Below, one piece after another: positions 35,848 to 46,695 of a stretch of DNA of 64,000 nt. The position numbers were made by a program, and so were the translations under genes. The stretch lies in assembly GCA_009782565.1 (NCBI GenBank), contig WRIU01000002.1, positions 62,001 to 126,000 on the forward strand. Direction: 5' to 3'. This DNA comes from Betaproteobacteria bacterium (GTDB taxonomy: Bacteria > Pseudomonadota > Gammaproteobacteria > Burkholderiales > Rhodocyclaceae). Under the pieces are notes generated by a model. It worked only from the letters and a program-made list of their open reading frames with translations, did no database searches and was not told where the DNA came from. How positions within the stretch are numbered: the stretch's first letter is position 1; the number at the start of each line of letters is the position of its first letter.

Positions 35848-36231
35848 ATGGGCAGTACGACTTTTAATTTTGTGTTGCTGGTTCATGTATTGGCGGGGCT
35901 GGGGATGATTGGCCTCATCCTGATGCAGCACGGTAAGGGGGCCGACATGGGTGCGGCTTTTGGCAGCGGCGCGTCTGGCAGCCTGTTCGGGTCGTCCGGG
36001 TCGGCCAATTTCCTGAGCCGAACCACAGCGGCGCTGGCGACGGTGTTTTTCATCACCAGCCTGAGCCTGGCGTACCTGGCAAGCCACGCGCCGAAAGCGC
36101 CTGCCAGTGTCATGGAAGGCAGCTCGGTTCCCGCTGAGGCCGTTCCCGCGCCTACCCCTGCTCCAGAGGGCGCGCCAGCTCCAGAGGAAGCACCGGCCGG
36201 AAAGGACGCTGTGGGCGAGATTCCGGATTAA
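35848..36231 (+). CDS. secG: preprotein translocase subunit SecG
   Basis: About 127 residues with two transmembrane helices, FNFVLLVHVLAGLGMIGLIL and TAALATVFFITSLSLAYLA, joined by the conserved cytoplasmic loop QHGKGADMGAAFGSGASGSLFGSSGSANFLSR. It supports the SecYEG channel. The C-terminal 45 residues are a Pro/Ala/Glu-rich tail (PAPTPAPEGAPAPEEAPAG), longer than in E. coli. GAGG fits the second ATG at 35848; ATG 35845 is the alternative. It is 26-29 bp after tpiA. Confidence 0.94.
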   Translation: MGSTTFNFVLLVHVLAGLGMIGLILMQHGKGADMGAAFGSGASGSLFGSSGSANFLSRTTAALATVFFITSLSLAYLASHAPKAPASVMEGSSVPAEAVPAPTPAPEGAPAPEEAPAGKDAVGEIPD

Positions 36232-36322
36232 CTGGGGAAAATGGGCGTACACCATCAGAATAGGAGGGGCTGTCCGGGTTTTGCATGTGAGAGGGAAAAA
36301 ACATAGAATCACAGTTTGGTAC

Positions 36323-36407
36323 GCCGACGTGGTGAAACTGGTAGACACGCTATCTTGAGGGGGTAGTGGCGAAAGCCGTATGAGTTCGAGTCTCATCGTC
36401 GGCACCA
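36323..36407 (+). tRNA. tRNA-Leu(GAG)
   Basis: An 85-nt tRNA with encoded CCA. Acceptor arms GCCGACG and CGTCGGC pair perfectly. The anticodon stem CTATC/GGTAG closes loop TTGAGGG, so the anticodon is GAG (reads CUC and CUU). A class II long variable arm (TGGCGAAAGCC) and the T-arm ATGAG-TTCGAGT-CTCAT are present. It lies between secG and nuoA. Confidence 0.97.
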
Positions 36408-36542
36408 ATAAATGATTCATGTTAAAGCGGAGGCAGCCGCTTCCGCAGAAACTAGAAAAATGACACAAGGCAGTGTGAACCATGTCACGATCTGCCGGGA
36501 TTTTCTGGTCGCACCAGATGCGATAGCGGAGGAGTGTAGGTC

Positions 36543-36917
36543 ATGCTGGACAACTATCTGCCAGTTCTGCTGTTCGTTTTCATCGGCCTTGCTTTCGGCG
36601 TCGTGCCATTCTTTCTTGGCAAGACGCTCGGGCCGAACCGGCCGGGCGCGGGGAAGATGGCCGCCTATGAATGCGGCTTCGACGCGTTTGAGGACGCCCG
36701 GATGAAGTTCGACGTCCGCTACTATCTGATCGCTATCCTCTTCATTCTGTTCGATCTCGAAATCGCATTCCTTTTTCCGTGGGCAGTGGTGTTCAAGGAC
36801 TTCATCGCTGCCGGGGCGGCGGCGTGGTTCCTGTTTGGTTCGGTCATGGTGTTTCTCGCTATTCTGGTCATCGGCTACATCGTCGAATGGAAGAATGGCG
36901 CGCTCGACTGGGAATGA
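36543..36917 (+). CDS. nuoA: NADH-quinone oxidoreductase subunit A
   Basis: A 124-residue membrane subunit with three transmembrane helices ([40 protein letters not shown] and the middle one). The conserved loop is [44 protein letters not shown], which carries the family Cys near the quinone channel. First gene of a 14-gene complex I operon; GGAG precedes the ATG. nuoB follows after 3 bp. Confidence 0.96.
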   Translation: MLDNYLPVLLFVFIGLAFGVVPFFLGKTLGPNRPGAGKMAAYECGFDAFEDARMKFDVRYYLIAILFILFDLEIAFLFPWAVVFKDFIAAGAAAWFLFGSVMVFLAILVIGYIVEWKNGALDWE

Positions 36918-36920
36918 AAC

Positions 36921-37400
36921 ATGAGTATCGAAGGTATTTTTCGTGAAGGTTTCGTGACCACGTCGCTGGATACGGTCATCAACTGGACGCGCACGGGGTC
37001 TTTGTGGCCGGTGACTTTCGGGCTGGCCTGTTGCGCGATTGAAATGATGCACTCGGGGATGGCCCGCTATGACCTCGACCGCTTCGGCATCATTTTCCGC
37101 GCCAGCCCGCGCCAGTCCGACCTGATGGTCGTCGCGGGGACGCTCACCAATAAGATGGCCCCGGCGATGCGCCGGGTCTACGATCAGCTTGCCGAGCCGC
37201 GTTGGGTGGTTTCGATGGGTTCCTGCGCCAATGGCGGCGGTTATTACCACTATTCCTATTCGGTGGTGCGCGGCTGCGACCGGATCGTGCCCGTCGATGT
37301 TTACGTTCCGGGATGCCCGCCCACAGCAGAAGCGCTGCTTTACGGCCTGTTACAACTCCAGAACAAGATCAAGCGTACCAGCACCATCGCGCGCCGCTAA
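36921..37400 (+). CDS. nuoB: NADH-quinone oxidoreductase subunit B
   Basis: 159 residues. Binds the N2 4Fe-4S cluster next to the quinone site; the ligands are in [29 protein letters not shown] and [16 protein letters not shown]. The two adjacent Cys in LACCAIE are the family signature. It is in the nuo operon, 17 bp before nuoC. Confidence 0.97.
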   Translation: MSIEGIFREGFVTTSLDTVINWTRTGSLWPVTFGLACCAIEMMHSGMARYDLDRFGIIFRASPRQSDLMVVAGTLTNKMAPAMRRVYDQLAEPRWVVSMGSCANGGGYYHYSYSVVRGCDRIVPVDVYVPGCPPTAEALLYGLLQLQNKIKRTSTIARR

Positions 37401-37417
37401 AGGGATGTAGAGTTCAA

Positions 37418-38026
37418 ATGAGTGCCAAACTTGAGCGTCTGAGCCAGATCTTACGGATTGTTTTCGATGGGCGTCTGCATTCACTGGCCGAGGATCGGGG
37501 CGAGGTCACGATTGAGGTGAGCGCGGAAGATTACCTGGAGGTTGCCCGTACCCTTCGCGATCACGCCGAACTGCGCTTCGAGCAGTTGATGGACATTTGC
37601 GGGGTCGATTATTCGACTTATGGCAACGCCGCGCGCGAGCCCGGCAGACGCTTTGCTACGGTTTTACACTTGCTCTCCATCGAGCATAACTGGCGGTTGC
37701 GCCTACGGGTGTTTTCTGCGGACGACGATTTTCCGGTGCTCGATTCGGTGTGCGAACTGTGGCCGAGCGCCAACTGGCAGGAACGCGAGGCGTTCGACCT
37801 CTGCGGCATCATGTATTCCGGCCACCCCGACTTGCGCCGCATCCTGACCGATTACGGTTTCGTGGGGCATCCCCTGCGAAAAGACTTCCCGGTTTCGGGG
37901 TACACGGAAATGCGCTATGACGACGAGGCGGGCCGCTTGGTCTATCAGCCGGTGACGATCGAGCCGCGCGAGAATACGCCGCGTGTCGTGCGCGAAGCAG
38001 GATATGGGGACGCTGGCCATGTCTGA
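37418..38026 (+). CDS. nuoC: NADH-quinone oxidoreductase subunit C
   Basis: A 202-residue hydrophilic subunit of the connecting module. Features are [75 protein letters not shown], the family signature. It is separate from nuoD, unlike the fused NuoCD of E. coli, and overlaps it by 8 bp. The ATG at 37418 begins the homology; the frame upstream overlaps nuoB. Confidence 0.96.
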   Translation: MSAKLERLSQILRIVFDGRLHSLAEDRGEVTIEVSAEDYLEVARTLRDHAELRFEQLMDICGVDYSTYGNAAREPGRRFATVLHLLSIEHNWRLRLRVFSADDDFPVLDSVCELWPSANWQEREAFDLCGIMYSGHPDLRRILTDYGFVGHPLRKDFPVSGYTEMRYDDEAGRLVYQPVTIEPRENTPRVVREAGYGDAGHV

Positions 38027-39272
38027 GATACGCAATTACACGCTCAACTTCGGCCCGCAGCATCCGGCGGCACACGGGGTTTTGCGCCTGGTTCTCGAAC
38101 TGGACGGTGAGGTGGTCGAGCGCGCCGACCCGCATATCGGGATGCTGCATCGCGGAACCGAGAAACTCATGGAGACCCGCACCTGGTTGCAGGCCGTGCC
38201 TTTCCTGGATCGGCTCGATTACATGGCGATGATGTGTAGTGAGCACGCTTACTGCCTGGCGGTGGAAAAGCTGCTTGGCATCGAGGTTCCGGAGCGCGCC
38301 CAGTACATCCGGGTGATGTTCGATGAAATCACCCGTGTCATGAGCCATTTGATGCTCATCGGTTCGCATGCCTTCGATATTGGCGCGATGACGATGATCC
38401 TCTATACCTTCCGCGAGCGCGAAGCACTGTTCGATGTCTACGAGGCGGTATCCGGGGCGCGCATGCACCCGGCGTATTACCGGCCCGGCGGTGTTTACCG
38501 CGACCTGCCCGACAGCATGCCGAAGTACAAGCCCAGCCGCTTCAAGAGCGAGAAACAACTCAAGGAGATCAATGCGGCGCGCGAAGGGTCCTTGCTCGAT
38601 TACATCGAGGATTTTTTCGAGCGATTCCCGAAATGCTGCGACGATTACGAAACATTGCTGACCGAGAACCGCATCTGGAAACAGCGCACTGTGGGGATCG
38701 GCGTGATGTCGCCCGAACGGGCGCTGGCAATGGGCTTTACCGGGCCGATGTTGCGCGGTTCCGGCATTGCCTGGGATTTGCGCCGAAAGCAGCCTTACGC
38801 GGTCTACGACCGCCTCGATTTCGATATTCCGGTCGGCAAGAACGGGGACTGTTACGACCGTTACCTGTGCCGGATGGAAGAGATGCGCCAGTCGACCCGG
38901 ATCATTCGCCAATGCATCGACTGGCTGCGGAAGAATCCCGGCCCGGTCATCGCCGATGACCACAAGGTAACCCCTCCGAAGCGCGAAAGGGTCAGAGGCG
39001 ACATGGAGGGGCTGATCCATCACTTCAAACTTTTTTCCGAGGGCTTCCATGTCCCCGAGGGCGAGGTGTACGCCGCCATCGAACATCCGAAAGGGGAATT
39101 CGGTGTGTACGCGATCTCAGATGGCGCCAACAAACCCTATCGGATCAGGTTGCGTTCGGCAGGTTTCATTCACCTGGCGGCGATGGACGAGCTTGCGCGC
39201 GGGCACATGATTGCCGACGTGGTGGCGCTTATGGGTACGCTGGACGTGGTGTTTGGTGATGTAGACCGCTGA
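38019..39272 (+). CDS. nuoD: NADH-quinone oxidoreductase subunit D
   Basis: A 417-residue 49-kDa-type subunit that lines the quinone cavity with NuoB. Motifs are [39 protein letters not shown] and [16 protein letters not shown]. The start ATG at 38019 lies within the end of nuoC, implying coupled translation. Confidence 0.97.
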   Translation: MSEIRNYTLNFGPQHPAAHGVLRLVLELDGEVVERADPHIGMLHRGTEKLMETRTWLQAVPFLDRLDYMAMMCSEHAYCLAVEKLLGIEVPERAQYIRVMFDEITRVMSHLMLIGSHAFDIGAMTMILYTFREREALFDVYEAVSGARMHPAYYRPGGVYRDLPDSMPKYKPSRFKSEKQLKEINAAREGSLLDYIEDFFERFPKCCDDYETLLTENRIWKQRTVGIGVMSPERALAMGFTGPMLRGSGIAWDLRRKQPYAVYDRLDFDIPVGKNGDCYDRYLCRMEEMRQSTRIIRQCIDWLRKNPGPVIADDHKVTPPKRERVRGDMEGLIHHFKLFSEGFHVPEGEVYAAIEHPKGEFGVYAISDGANKPYRIRLRSAGFIHLAAMDELARGHMIADVVALMGTLDVVFGDVDR

Positions 39273-39310
39273 AAAGCCAATCGGAGAACGTTTCGCGGAA
39301 AGAGCCAGAT

Positions 39311-39790
39311 ATGTTGAGTCAGGAATCGTTACAACAGATAGACCGGGAGATTGCCAAGTATCCGCCCGGCAAGCAGCAATCGGCGATCATATCGGCGTTG
39401 CGTATCGCGCAGCAGGAGAAAGGCTGGCTGCCGAAGGAGGTCATCGAGTTCGTGGCCGGTTATATCGGCATTCCGCCGATTGCCGCCTGGGAGGTGGCGA
39501 GCTTCTACGGCATGTACGACCTCGCGCACATCGGCCGCCATAAGATCACGGTGTGCACCAATCTGCCCTGTGCGCTTTCCGGTGGGGTGCATGCGGCGGA
39601 ATATCTGAAAAAAAAGCTGGGTATTGATTTCAATGAAACCACGCCCGACGGTATGTTTACCCTCAAGGAAGGGGAATGTATGGGGGCTTGCGGCGACGCG
39701 CCAGTGCTGCTGCATAACAACCATCGCATGTGCAGCTTCATGACGGCCGAGAAAATCGACCAGATGCTGGCCGACCTGGAGAAACAATGA
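39311..39790 (+). CDS. nuoE: NADH-quinone oxidoreductase subunit E
   Basis: A 159-residue 24-kDa-type subunit with a thioredoxin-like fold that binds the N1a 2Fe-2S cluster through [11 protein letters not shown] and [11 protein letters not shown]. With NuoF and NuoG it forms the NADH-oxidising arm. Its TGA overlaps the nuoF start (ATGA). Confidence 0.96.
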   Translation: MLSQESLQQIDREIAKYPPGKQQSAIISALRIAQQEKGWLPKEVIEFVAGYIGIPPIAAWEVASFYGMYDLAHIGRHKITVCTNLPCALSGGVHAAEYLKKKLGIDFNETTPDGMFTLKEGECMGACGDAPVLLHNNHRMCSFMTAEKIDQMLADLEKQ

Positions 39791-41106
39791 GCGAGCACAG
39801 ATTGATTCTCGCCGGTCTCGATGGCGACCGTACCTGGCGGCTTCAGGATTACGTCGCCAGGGGGGGCTACGAAGCGTTCCGCAAGATCATCGCGGAGAAA
39901 ACGCCGCCCGATGTCATCATTGCCGAACTCAAGGCTTCGGATTTGCGTGGGCGCGGCGGTGCAGGCTTTCCGACCGGGCTGAAATGGTCGTTCATGCCGC
40001 GCTCCTTCCCCGGCGACAAGTATCTGGCCTGTAACTCCGATGAGGGCGAGCCGGGTACGTTCAAGGATCGGGATATCCTGCGCTACAACCCGCACACGGT
40101 GATCGAGGGGATGCTCATCGGCGCTTACGCAATGGGCTGTACGCGCGGCTATAACTACATCCACGGCGAAATTTTCGAGGTCTACCTTCGGTTTGAAGAA
40201 GCCCTGGATGAAGCGCGCGCCGCGGGACTGCTGGGCCAGAACATTCTCGGCAGCGATTTTTCTTTTGAACTTTTCGCGCACCACGGCTTTGGGGCTTATA
40301 TCTGCGGCGAAGAAACCGCGTTGCTCGAATCCATCGAAGGCAAGAAAGGGCAGCCGCGCTTCAAACCGCCGTTTCCCGCTTCCTACGGTCTGTACGGCAA
40401 GCCGACGACGGTCAATAACACTGAAACGTTTGCTTCGGTCCCCTTCATCATGAAGATGGGCGGCAAGGCTTTTCAGGGTCTGGGCAAGCCCAATAACGGC
40501 GGCGCGAAACTCTTTTCGGTTTCCGGCCATGTGCGTAAACCGGGCAATTACGAACTCGAACTCGGTACGCCGTTTTCCGAATTGTTGTCGATGGCGGGCG
40601 GCATGCGCGCCGGACGCAAGCTCAAGGCGGTGATTCCGGGCGGTTCCTCCGCGCCGGTGGTTCCCGCCGACATCATGATGGACTGCACGATGGACTTCGA
40701 CTCGATTGCCAAGGCAGGGTCGATGCTCGGCTCCGGCGCGGTGATCGTCATGGATGAGACCACCTGCATGGTACGGGCGCTGGAACGTCTGTCCCGGTTC
40801 TATCACGAAGAATCCTGCGGCCAGTGCACGCCCTGCCGCGAAGGCACGGGTTGGTTGTATCGCGTGGTGCACCGGATCGAAGTCGGCATCGGGCGGCCCG
40901 AAGACCTCGACCTGTTGCGCTCGGTGGCGGGAAACATATCGGGTCGCACCGTTTGCGCGCTCGGCGATGCGGCGGCGGGGCCGGTGCAGAGTTTCGTCAA
41001 GCATTTTGCCGACGAGTTCGAGTACCACATTGAAAACAAGAAATGCCTGGTTCCCCCTGCGGTGCAGGATACCGGCAGCCAAATTTACGTGAGCCAGTCA
41101 TGCTAG
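39787..41106 (+). CDS. nuoF: NADH-quinone oxidoreductase subunit F
   Basis: A 439-residue 51-kDa-type subunit with the NADH-binding [19 protein letters not shown]-binding [29 protein letters not shown], and the N3 4Fe-4S cluster in [14 protein letters not shown]. It is the entry point for NADH electrons. The ATG at 39787 overlaps the nuoE stop, and the end overlaps nuoG by 7 bp. Confidence 0.97.
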   Translation: MSEHRLILAGLDGDRTWRLQDYVARGGYEAFRKIIAEKTPPDVIIAELKASDLRGRGGAGFPTGLKWSFMPRSFPGDKYLACNSDEGEPGTFKDRDILRYNPHTVIEGMLIGAYAMGCTRGYNYIHGEIFEVYLRFEEALDEARAAGLLGQNILGSDFSFELFAHHGFGAYICGEETALLESIEGKKGQPRFKPPFPASYGLYGKPTTVNNTETFASVPFIMKMGGKAFQGLGKPNNGGAKLFSVSGHVRKPGNYELELGTPFSELLSMAGGMRAGRKLKAVIPGGSSAPVVPADIMMDCTMDFDSIAKAGSMLGSGAVIVMDETTCMVRALERLSRFYHEESCGQCTPCREGTGWLYRVVHRIEVGIGRPEDLDLLRSVAGNISGRTVCALGDAAAGPVQSFVKHFADEFEYHIENKKCLVPPAVQDTGSQIYVSQSC

Positions 41107-43451
41107 ACATCGAAATCGACGGCAAGGCGGTTCAGGTTCCGGAAGGCAGCACCGTGATGGATGCTGCGACCCTGGCCGGCATCACCATCCCCCACTTCTG
41201 CTATCACAAGAAGCTGTCGATCGCGGCCAGTTGCCGCATGTGTCTGGTGCAGGTCGAGAAAGCTCCCAAGCCGTTGCCCGCGTGCGCTACGCCCGTGACC
41301 AACGGCATGAAAGTCTGGACCCGTTCAAAAGTGGCGTTGCAGGCGCAGAAAGGGGTCATGGAATTTCTGCTCATCAACCATCCGCTCGATTGCCCGGTCT
41401 GCGACCAGGGCGGCGAATGTCTGTTGCAGGACCTGGCGGTCGGTTACGGCGGCGCGCATGCGCGCTACCAGGAAGAAAAGCGCGTTTTCGTCAACAAGAA
41501 CTACGGTCCGCTGATCGCCTCCGAGTCCAGCCGCTGCATCAATTGCACGCGCTGCGTAAGGTTTACCGCTGAAATCGGCGGCGAGATGGAATTGGGGCAG
41601 GCGTTCCGGGGCGATCATGCCGAAATCATGACTTTCCTCGGTCGCGCGGTCGACTCTGAGCTTTCCGGCAACGTCATCGACCTTTGCCCGGTCGGTGCGC
41701 TGACTTCCAAACCGTTCCGCTACAGTGCCCGTACCTGGGAACTGTCGCGGCGGCGTTCGGTGAGCCCGCACGATTCGCTCGGAACCAATCTCATCGTCCA
41801 GACCAAAAACGACGTGGTCAAACGGGTGCTGCCTCTGAACAACGATCAACTCAACGAGTGCTGGCTGGCCGACAGGGATCGTTTCTCCTACGAGGCGCTC
41901 ACGGGCGAGCAGCGCTTGCTTCAGCCGATGATGCGTAACGGGGAGGATTGGCATTCCGAGTCGTGGCAAAAAGTGCTCCCGTTCGTCTCCAGCGCTTTGC
42001 GCGCTGTCGTGAGTGAGCAGGGTGGGCAAGCGCTTGGTGCGTTGGCTTCCCCGCATTCGACCATCGAAGAACTTTACCTGTTGCAAAAACTGGTGCGCGG
42101 ACTGGGGTCGGAAAACGTCGATTTCCGTCTGCGCCGCCACGATTTTCGGAGCGACGCCGTGCGCGCCGGGGTTCCCTGGCTCGGCATGACCGTGGTCGAT
42201 GTCCACGATCTCGACAGCATTCTGATCATCGGCAGTTTTTTGCGTAAGGACGCGCCATTGCTCGCGCAGAAAGTGCGCCATTCCGCGATGCGCCACGGTT
42301 TGCAGGTGTGCACCGTGGGGCCGAACGCTGAAGACTGGCGGATGCCGATGGCTACGCGCGCGCTGGTTCCGCCCTCTGAGATGGTGGATACCCTGGCCGC
42401 TGTCGCTGCCGCACTGGCGATGAAGACTGGAAAGGCGCTTTCGGAAACGCTGGAGGCAAGGGCGCCGACAGAGATTTCGGATGATGCCCGCGCCATCGCG
42501 CAAAGCCTTGCCGATGGCGAAAAAGCGGCGGTGTGGCTTGGCAATCTCGCCGAACAGCACCCGCGCGCTGCCGAATTGCACCTGTGGGCGCAGGAAATTG
42601 CGCGCTTGTCCGGGGCATCCTTCGGTTTTGTTGGCGAAGCGGCCAACAGCGTTGGCGGCTATCTTGCCAATGCCGTGCCGGGCGACGGCGGACTGGACGC
42701 GCGCTCGATGATCGAGTCGCCGCGCCACGCCTACCTGTTGTTGGGAGCCGAACCCGATCTCGATTTCGCCGACGGCGTCGCGGCCATGGAAGCGATGAAC
42801 CGCGCGCGGCTGGTGGTGGCGATCAGCGCATTCGATTCGCCCGCCTTGCGCCAGGTTGCCGACGTGTTGCTGCCGTTGGCTCCATTTACCGAGACGCCTG
42901 GAACTTTCGTGAATTGTATCGGGGACACGCAGAGCTTCGAGGCTTCGACGCATTCGCGCGGGGATTCCCGTCCGGGCTGGAAAATCCTGCGGGTGCTGGG
43001 CAACCTGCTCGAACTGCCGGGTTTCGACCAGGATCATTTCGAGAGCGCGCGCGATGAGGCCTTGGGCGATGGCGGTGATTTTCGTGCCAGGCTCAATAAT
43101 GCCATCGGCAACGTGCCGGTGGCGACGCCCTCCGAGCCTCGCGCCGGGAGCCTGCAACGGGTCGCCGATGTGCCGGTTTATTTCGCCGATCCGCTGGTGC
43201 GGCGCGCGCCTTCGCTGCAAAAAACTGCCGATGCCGCGCAGCCTGTGGCAAGGATGCCGTCTGTGACAATGGCGGCTTTGGGCGTACAGCCCAGCGACCG
43301 GGTGCGGGTTACGGGAACCGGGGGGGCGGTCGAACTACAGGTTGTGGCGGATGAGAATCTCGCCCCAGGTTGTGTCCGTATTGCCGCCGCGCACGTCTCG
43401 ACCGTGCCGCTTGGCCCCCTGCATGGCGAATTGAGCGTGGAGCGACTTTGA
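41100..43451 (+). CDS. nuoG: NADH-quinone oxidoreductase subunit G
   Basis: A 783-residue 75-kDa-type subunit. The N-terminal ferredoxin region has [21 protein letters not shown] and [18 protein letters not shown], followed by the 4Fe-4S ligands [13 protein letters not shown] and [20 protein letters not shown] molybdopterin-oxidoreductase-like C-terminal domain follows from about residue 220, non-catalytic in complex I. It ends in TGATG, overlapping nuoH. Confidence 0.96.
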   Translation: MLDIEIDGKAVQVPEGSTVMDAATLAGITIPHFCYHKKLSIAASCRMCLVQVEKAPKPLPACATPVTNGMKVWTRSKVALQAQKGVMEFLLINHPLDCPVCDQGGECLLQDLAVGYGGAHARYQEEKRVFVNKNYGPLIASESSRCINCTRCVRFTAEIGGEMELGQAFRGDHAEIMTFLGRAVDSELSGNVIDLCPVGALTSKPFRYSARTWELSRRRSVSPHDSLGTNLIVQTKNDVVKRVLPLNNDQLNECWLADRDRFSYEALTGEQRLLQPMMRNGEDWHSESWQKVLPFVSSALRAVVSEQGGQALGALASPHSTIEELYLLQKLVRGLGSENVDFRLRRHDFRSDAVRAGVPWLGMTVVDVHDLDSILIIGSFLRKDAPLLAQKVRHSAMRHGLQVCTVGPNAEDWRMPMATRALVPPSEMVDTLAAVAAALAMKTGKALSETLEARAPTEISDDARAIAQSLADGEKAAVWLGNLAEQHPRAAELHLWAQEIARLSGASFGFVGEAANSVGGYLANAVPGDGGLDARSMIESPRHAYLLLGAEPDLDFADGVAAMEAMNRARLVVAISAFDSPALRQVADVLLPLAPFTETPGTFVNCIGDTQSFEASTHSRGDSRPGWKILRVLGNLLELPGFDQDHFESARDEALGDGGDFRARLNNAIGNVPVATPSEPRAGSLQRVADVPVYFADPLVRRAPSLQKTADAAQPVARMPSVTMAALGVQPSDRVRVTGTGGAVELQVVADENLAPGCVRIAAAHVSTVPLGPLHGELSVERL

Positions 43452-44518
43452 TGGACGCGATATTGCAACCGCTTGAAACCTTTTTTGGCCCGGTTTGGCC
43501 TGTGGTGTGGGCGCTGGTCAAGATTGTCGCCGTACTCGCGCCGCTGCTGTTGGGTGTGGCCTACATGACGTATTTCGAGCGCAAGGTCATCGGTGCCATA
43601 CAGTTGCGCGTCGGGCCGAACCGGGTGGGGCCACTCGGTCTGCTGCAACCGATTGCCGACGCGCTCAAGCTGCTTTTCAAGGAAGTCATCATCCCGAGCG
43701 GGGCCAACAAGGGGCTTTTCATCATCGGCCCGATCCTTGCCATCGCGCCCTCGCTGGCGGGATGGGCGGTGATTCCGTTTTTCGCAGATCAAGACGGCAA
43801 CAACCGGCTTGTGGTGGCCGACATCAACGCCGGTTTGCTCTATCTGATAGCGGTTGTTTCGATAGAGGTCTACGGCGTCATCATCGCGGGTTGGGCCTCA
43901 AACTCCAAGTACGCTTTCCTTGGCGCGATGCGGGCGACGGCGCAGATGGTTTCCTACGAGGTTTCGCTCGGCTTCGCGCTGATCTGCGTGTTGCTGATCT
44001 CTTCGAGCCTCAACCTGACGGATATTGTCATCCAACAGGGGCAAGGCCGGTTCGCCGATATGGGGCTTGGCTTCCTGTCATGGAACTGGTTGCCGCTGCT
44101 GCCGATGTTTGTGATCTATTTCGTCTCCGGCCTCGCGGAAACCAATCGCGCGCCGTTCGACGTGGTGGAAGGCGAATCCGAGATCGTCGCCGGGCACATG
44201 GTCGAATATTCGGGCATGGCCTTCGCGCTGTTCTTCCTGGCCGAGTACGCCAACATGATCCTGGTTTCCGTGATGACCTCGATCCTGTTCCTCGGCGGTT
44301 GGCTTTCGCCGGTGGGCTTCCTGCAGGACGGAATGATCTGGCTATTCTTGAAGGCGGTGTTTTTCCTGTTCGTCTTCCTGTGGGTGCGCGCCACTTTCCC
44401 CCGCTTTCGCTACGACCATGTTATGCGCCTGGGGTGGAAAGTGTTCGTTCCGATCACGTTGGTATGGGTCGTCGTGGTGGCGGTGTGGATGATGTCCCCG
44501 CTGTCGATCTGGAAATGA
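43451..44518 (+). CDS. nuoH: NADH-quinone oxidoreductase subunit H
   Basis: A 355-residue ND1-type membrane subunit with eight or nine transmembrane helices. The signature is [38 protein letters not shown], with [31 protein letters not shown] on the quinone side. It forms the mouth of the quinone tunnel. It overlaps nuoG by one base; nuoI follows after 19 bp. Confidence 0.97.
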   Translation: MDAILQPLETFFGPVWPVVWALVKIVAVLAPLLLGVAYMTYFERKVIGAIQLRVGPNRVGPLGLLQPIADALKLLFKEVIIPSGANKGLFIIGPILAIAPSLAGWAVIPFFADQDGNNRLVVADINAGLLYLIAVVSIEVYGVIIAGWASNSKYAFLGAMRATAQMVSYEVSLGFALICVLLISSSLNLTDIVIQQGQGRFADMGLGFLSWNWLPLLPMFVIYFVSGLAETNRAPFDVVEGESEIVAGHMVEYSGMAFALFFLAEYANMILVSVMTSILFLGGWLSPVGFLQDGMIWLFLKAVFFLFVFLWVRATFPRFRYDHVMRLGWKVFVPITLVWVVVVAVWMMSPLSIWK

Positions 44519-44537
44519 CAAGGTAAAGGGATAGGCC

Positions 44538-45023
44538 GTGGGAGCCAGGGATTACATTGGAAGCCTGTTCCTCAAGGAACTGTTCGAGGGGTTGGTGCTG
44601 ACCGGGCGGCATTTCTTCCGGCGCAAACTCACACAGATGTTCCCGGAGGAAAGAACGCCGTTGAGCCCGCGTTTCCGTGGGCTGCACGCGCTACGGCGCT
44701 ACCCGGATGGTGAGGAGCGTTGCATCGCCTGCAAGCTGTGCGAGGCAGCCTGTCCGGCCATGGCAATCACCATCGAAATAGGCGAGCGCGAGGACGGTTC
44801 GAGGCGCACGACCCGCTACGACATAGATTTCAACAAGTGCATCTATTGCGGTTTCTGCGAGGAAGCCTGCCCGGTAGATGCCATTGTGCAGACGCATATT
44901 TTTGACTATCACGGTGAGCAGCATAGCGACCTCTATTACACCAAGCAGATGTTGCTGGCCACTGGGGATCGCTTCAGGGAACAGATCGACGAAGCCAAGG
45001 CGGCGGACGCGAAATATCGGTGA
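44538..45023 (+). CDS. nuoI: NADH-quinone oxidoreductase subunit I
   Basis: A 161-residue subunit with two ferredoxin-type 4Fe-4S motifs, [16 protein letters not shown] and [16 protein letters not shown], carrying electrons to NuoB. It starts with GTG ([19 protein letters not shown]). Normally nuoJ would follow directly; here two unrelated genes (45045-45978) are interposed without disturbing the frame or end of nuoI. Confidence 0.96.
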   Translation: MGARDYIGSLFLKELFEGLVLTGRHFFRRKLTQMFPEERTPLSPRFRGLHALRRYPDGEERCIACKLCEAACPAMAITIEIGEREDGSRRTTRYDIDFNKCIYCGFCEEACPVDAIVQTHIFDYHGEQHSDLYYTKQMLLATGDRFREQIDEAKAADAKYR

Positions 45024-45044
45024 TGCGCTGAAGGAGAAATTGAT

Positions 45045-45530
45045 ATGCCGAACATCAATACTACATCGAGTGGTCATCCTAGTCCGGTAAATACACGCCG
45101 CAAGTATTTACCGTACTCCAGCGCTGAATCTGAATATCTTAGGGCTTTACAGATGGCGATAGATATTATCAATTCCCGAATAAAAGGACATGTTCCATGT
45201 AACAATGCGTTTAAGGCTCTTCCGAAAGGAAGATCCTTTTTAGATGTTTGGAATGATATTTCGGTATGGATTAATTATGATCCGGATTTTATACCGGGCT
45301 ACTTTGGTGCTCGTGTTGGGAATAATATAACTATTTCAAAATATGCGTTCTTACAAGGACATTGGGCTGTGGTTGCTACCCTTGTTCACGAGCTTGCTCA
45401 TGTCAATGGTGCAGGGGGGTGGGATACTCAAGCCGAAGACACCCTAAAAGACTGTCTTCTTAAAAACCTGCACGACCCCAGTGTCATAGGAAGGGTTTTT
45501 AACCCAATGAATAATCAACGTATCGGTTGA
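45045..45530 (+). CDS. HExxH metallopeptidase-like protein inserted in the nuo operon
   Basis: 161 residues, AT-rich compared with all nuo genes. The zinc-peptidase motif is ATLVHELAHVNGAGG (H115-E116-x-x-H119), embedded in a helix preceded by a strand-like ISKYAFLQGHWAVV. A possible third ligand is E131 in TQAEDTLKDC, or a Gly-turn position as in metzincins (HExxHxxG is kept, the final His/Asp is not). The N-terminal 25 residues are polar (SSGHPSPVNTRR). No signal peptide is visible. AAGGAG precedes the ATG, 21 bp after nuoI. Protease activity is inferred from the motif only. The next gene encodes a TIMP-like protein. Confidence 0.72.
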   Translation: MPNINTTSSGHPSPVNTRRKYLPYSSAESEYLRALQMAIDIINSRIKGHVPCNNAFKALPKGRSFLDVWNDISVWINYDPDFIPGYFGARVGNNITISKYAFLQGHWAVVATLVHELAHVNGAGGWDTQAEDTLKDCLLKNLHDPSVIGRVFNPMNNQRIG

Positions 45531-45531
45531 T

Positions 45532-45978
45532 ATGGCAGAGAGCATGAAAAGATTCTTCTTTTTCCTGTTGATGTTGCTGCTGGCTTCTTCGCAGGCGATG
45601 GCCTGTCGTTGCCAAAACCCGGAACCGGAGAGTGCCTACACCCGTGCGGATGCCGTGGTTCTGGTCAAAATCAGGGAGGTGACGCAGGTTCAGGAAAACG
45701 TGGAACGCATGGAAACAGAGGTGCTTCAGTCATGGAAATTAAAAGTGACTGAAGATTCAGATACTCTTGTAGTATTTTCGAGAGCTAATGAGTGCCCGTA
45801 TGTTGGACAGAAAGGCGAGACGCATCTTCTTTACCTTTACCTCGAAAAGTTTAGCGATCTACCAGAAGGTTTTCCAGAAGGTTTTTGGACAGGTAATTGC
45901 GTGGGAAACTGGCCTGAATCATATCCACAGGCGATCAGGCATATCCAGTGGCTGAACCGCTACGGCAAGAGAACGTGA
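45532..45978 (+). CDS. secreted TIMP-like (NTR-fold) protein
   Basis: 148 residues with the signal peptide MKRFFFFLLMLLLASSQAMA; the start may be ATG 45532 or 45544. The mature protein would begin CRCQNPEPESAYTRADAVVLVKI. This parallels the TIMP N-terminus, C-x-C, a Pro-rich step, then Ala and Asp-x-Val with Lys. Cys at 25, 27, 88 and 123 give spacings of 63 and 96, close to the TIMP disulfide pairs 1-70 and 3-99. In TIMPs the free N-terminal Cys chelates the target's zinc. AMAC could alternatively be read as a weak lipobox. It begins one base after the metallopeptidase-like gene and ends 11 bp before nuoJ. Confidence 0.7.
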   Translation: MAESMKRFFFFLLMLLLASSQAMACRCQNPEPESAYTRADAVVLVKIREVTQVQENVERMETEVLQSWKLKVTEDSDTLVVFSRANECPYVGQKGETHLLYLYLEKFSDLPEGFPEGFWTGNCVGNWPESYPQAIRHIQWLNRYGKRT

Positions 45979-45989
45979 GCAGGGGCATC

Positions 45990-46667
45990 ATGGAATTTTC
46001 AACCTTCGTTTTCTACTTTTTTGCGGCAGTCCTCGTCGTGGCGGGGCTGCGGGTCATTACCGCGCGCAATCCGGTACACGCGGCGCTGTTTCTGGTGCTG
46101 GCGTTTTTCAGCGCCGGGGGCATCTGGCTGCTGCTGTCCGCCGAGTTCCTCGCCATCACGCTGGTCATGGTCTATGTCGGCGCGGTGATGGTGCTGTTCC
46201 TTTTCGTGGTGATGATGCTCGATATCGACTTTGCCCGCCTGCGCGAAGGGTTCTGGAAATACCTGCCGTTGGGGGCAGTGATCGGTGCGCTGCTGGCTAT
46301 CGAAATGGGTTTGGTGCTGATGAAAGGTTTCGGCGGCAAGGAGGTGGCGGCCGCTGCGGCGACCATTACCAACGTGACTGAACCCATCGAATGCAGCAAC
46401 AACATCTGCGAGTTGGGCCGGGTGCTCTATACCGAGTATGCCTATCCGTTTGAGCTCGCGGCGCTGGTGCTGCTGGTGGCGATGGTCGCGGCGGTGTCCC
46501 TGACCTTGCGCCGTCGCTCCGGCAAGTACGCCGAGAAGTACATCTCGCCGGAAGCGCAGATTGCCGCCCGTTCCGAGGATCGGATGATACTGGTGAAGAT
46601 GGCTTCCGAGAAAGAAGAGCCCGAAGAGCCTGCCGCCGGGGCGCAACCGGGCAAGGCCGGACAATGA
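45990..46667 (+). CDS. nuoJ: NADH-quinone oxidoreductase subunit J
   Basis: A 225-residue ND6-type subunit with five transmembrane helices, starting [68 protein letters not shown] is the family signature. A charged C-terminal tail ([15 protein letters not shown]) is longer than usual. The ATG at 45990 has AGGGGC just upstream, and the longer frame overlaps the TIMP-like gene. Confidence 0.95.
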   Translation: MEFSTFVFYFFAAVLVVAGLRVITARNPVHAALFLVLAFFSAGGIWLLLSAEFLAITLVMVYVGAVMVLFLFVVMMLDIDFARLREGFWKYLPLGAVIGALLAIEMGLVLMKGFGGKEVAAAAATITNVTEPIECSNNICELGRVLYTEYAYPFELAALVLLVAMVAAVSLTLRRRSGKYAEKYISPEAQIAARSEDRMILVKMASEKEEPEEPAAGAQPGKAGQ

Positions 46668-46695
46668 ACACGAGAGACGGGGAGACACCGACAAG

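Noticed and set aside
41325-43220. 631-residue open frame antisense to nuoG
   Set aside because: NuoG is unmistakable on the other strand, and the antisense product is rich in Arg and His without a conserved motif.
45532-45978. Reading the TIMP-like protein only as a lipoprotein
   Set aside because: AMAC is a poor lipobox (Met and Ala before Cys), and the CxC with matching downstream Cys spacing fits a TIMP-like N-terminus better; lipidation is kept as an alternative.
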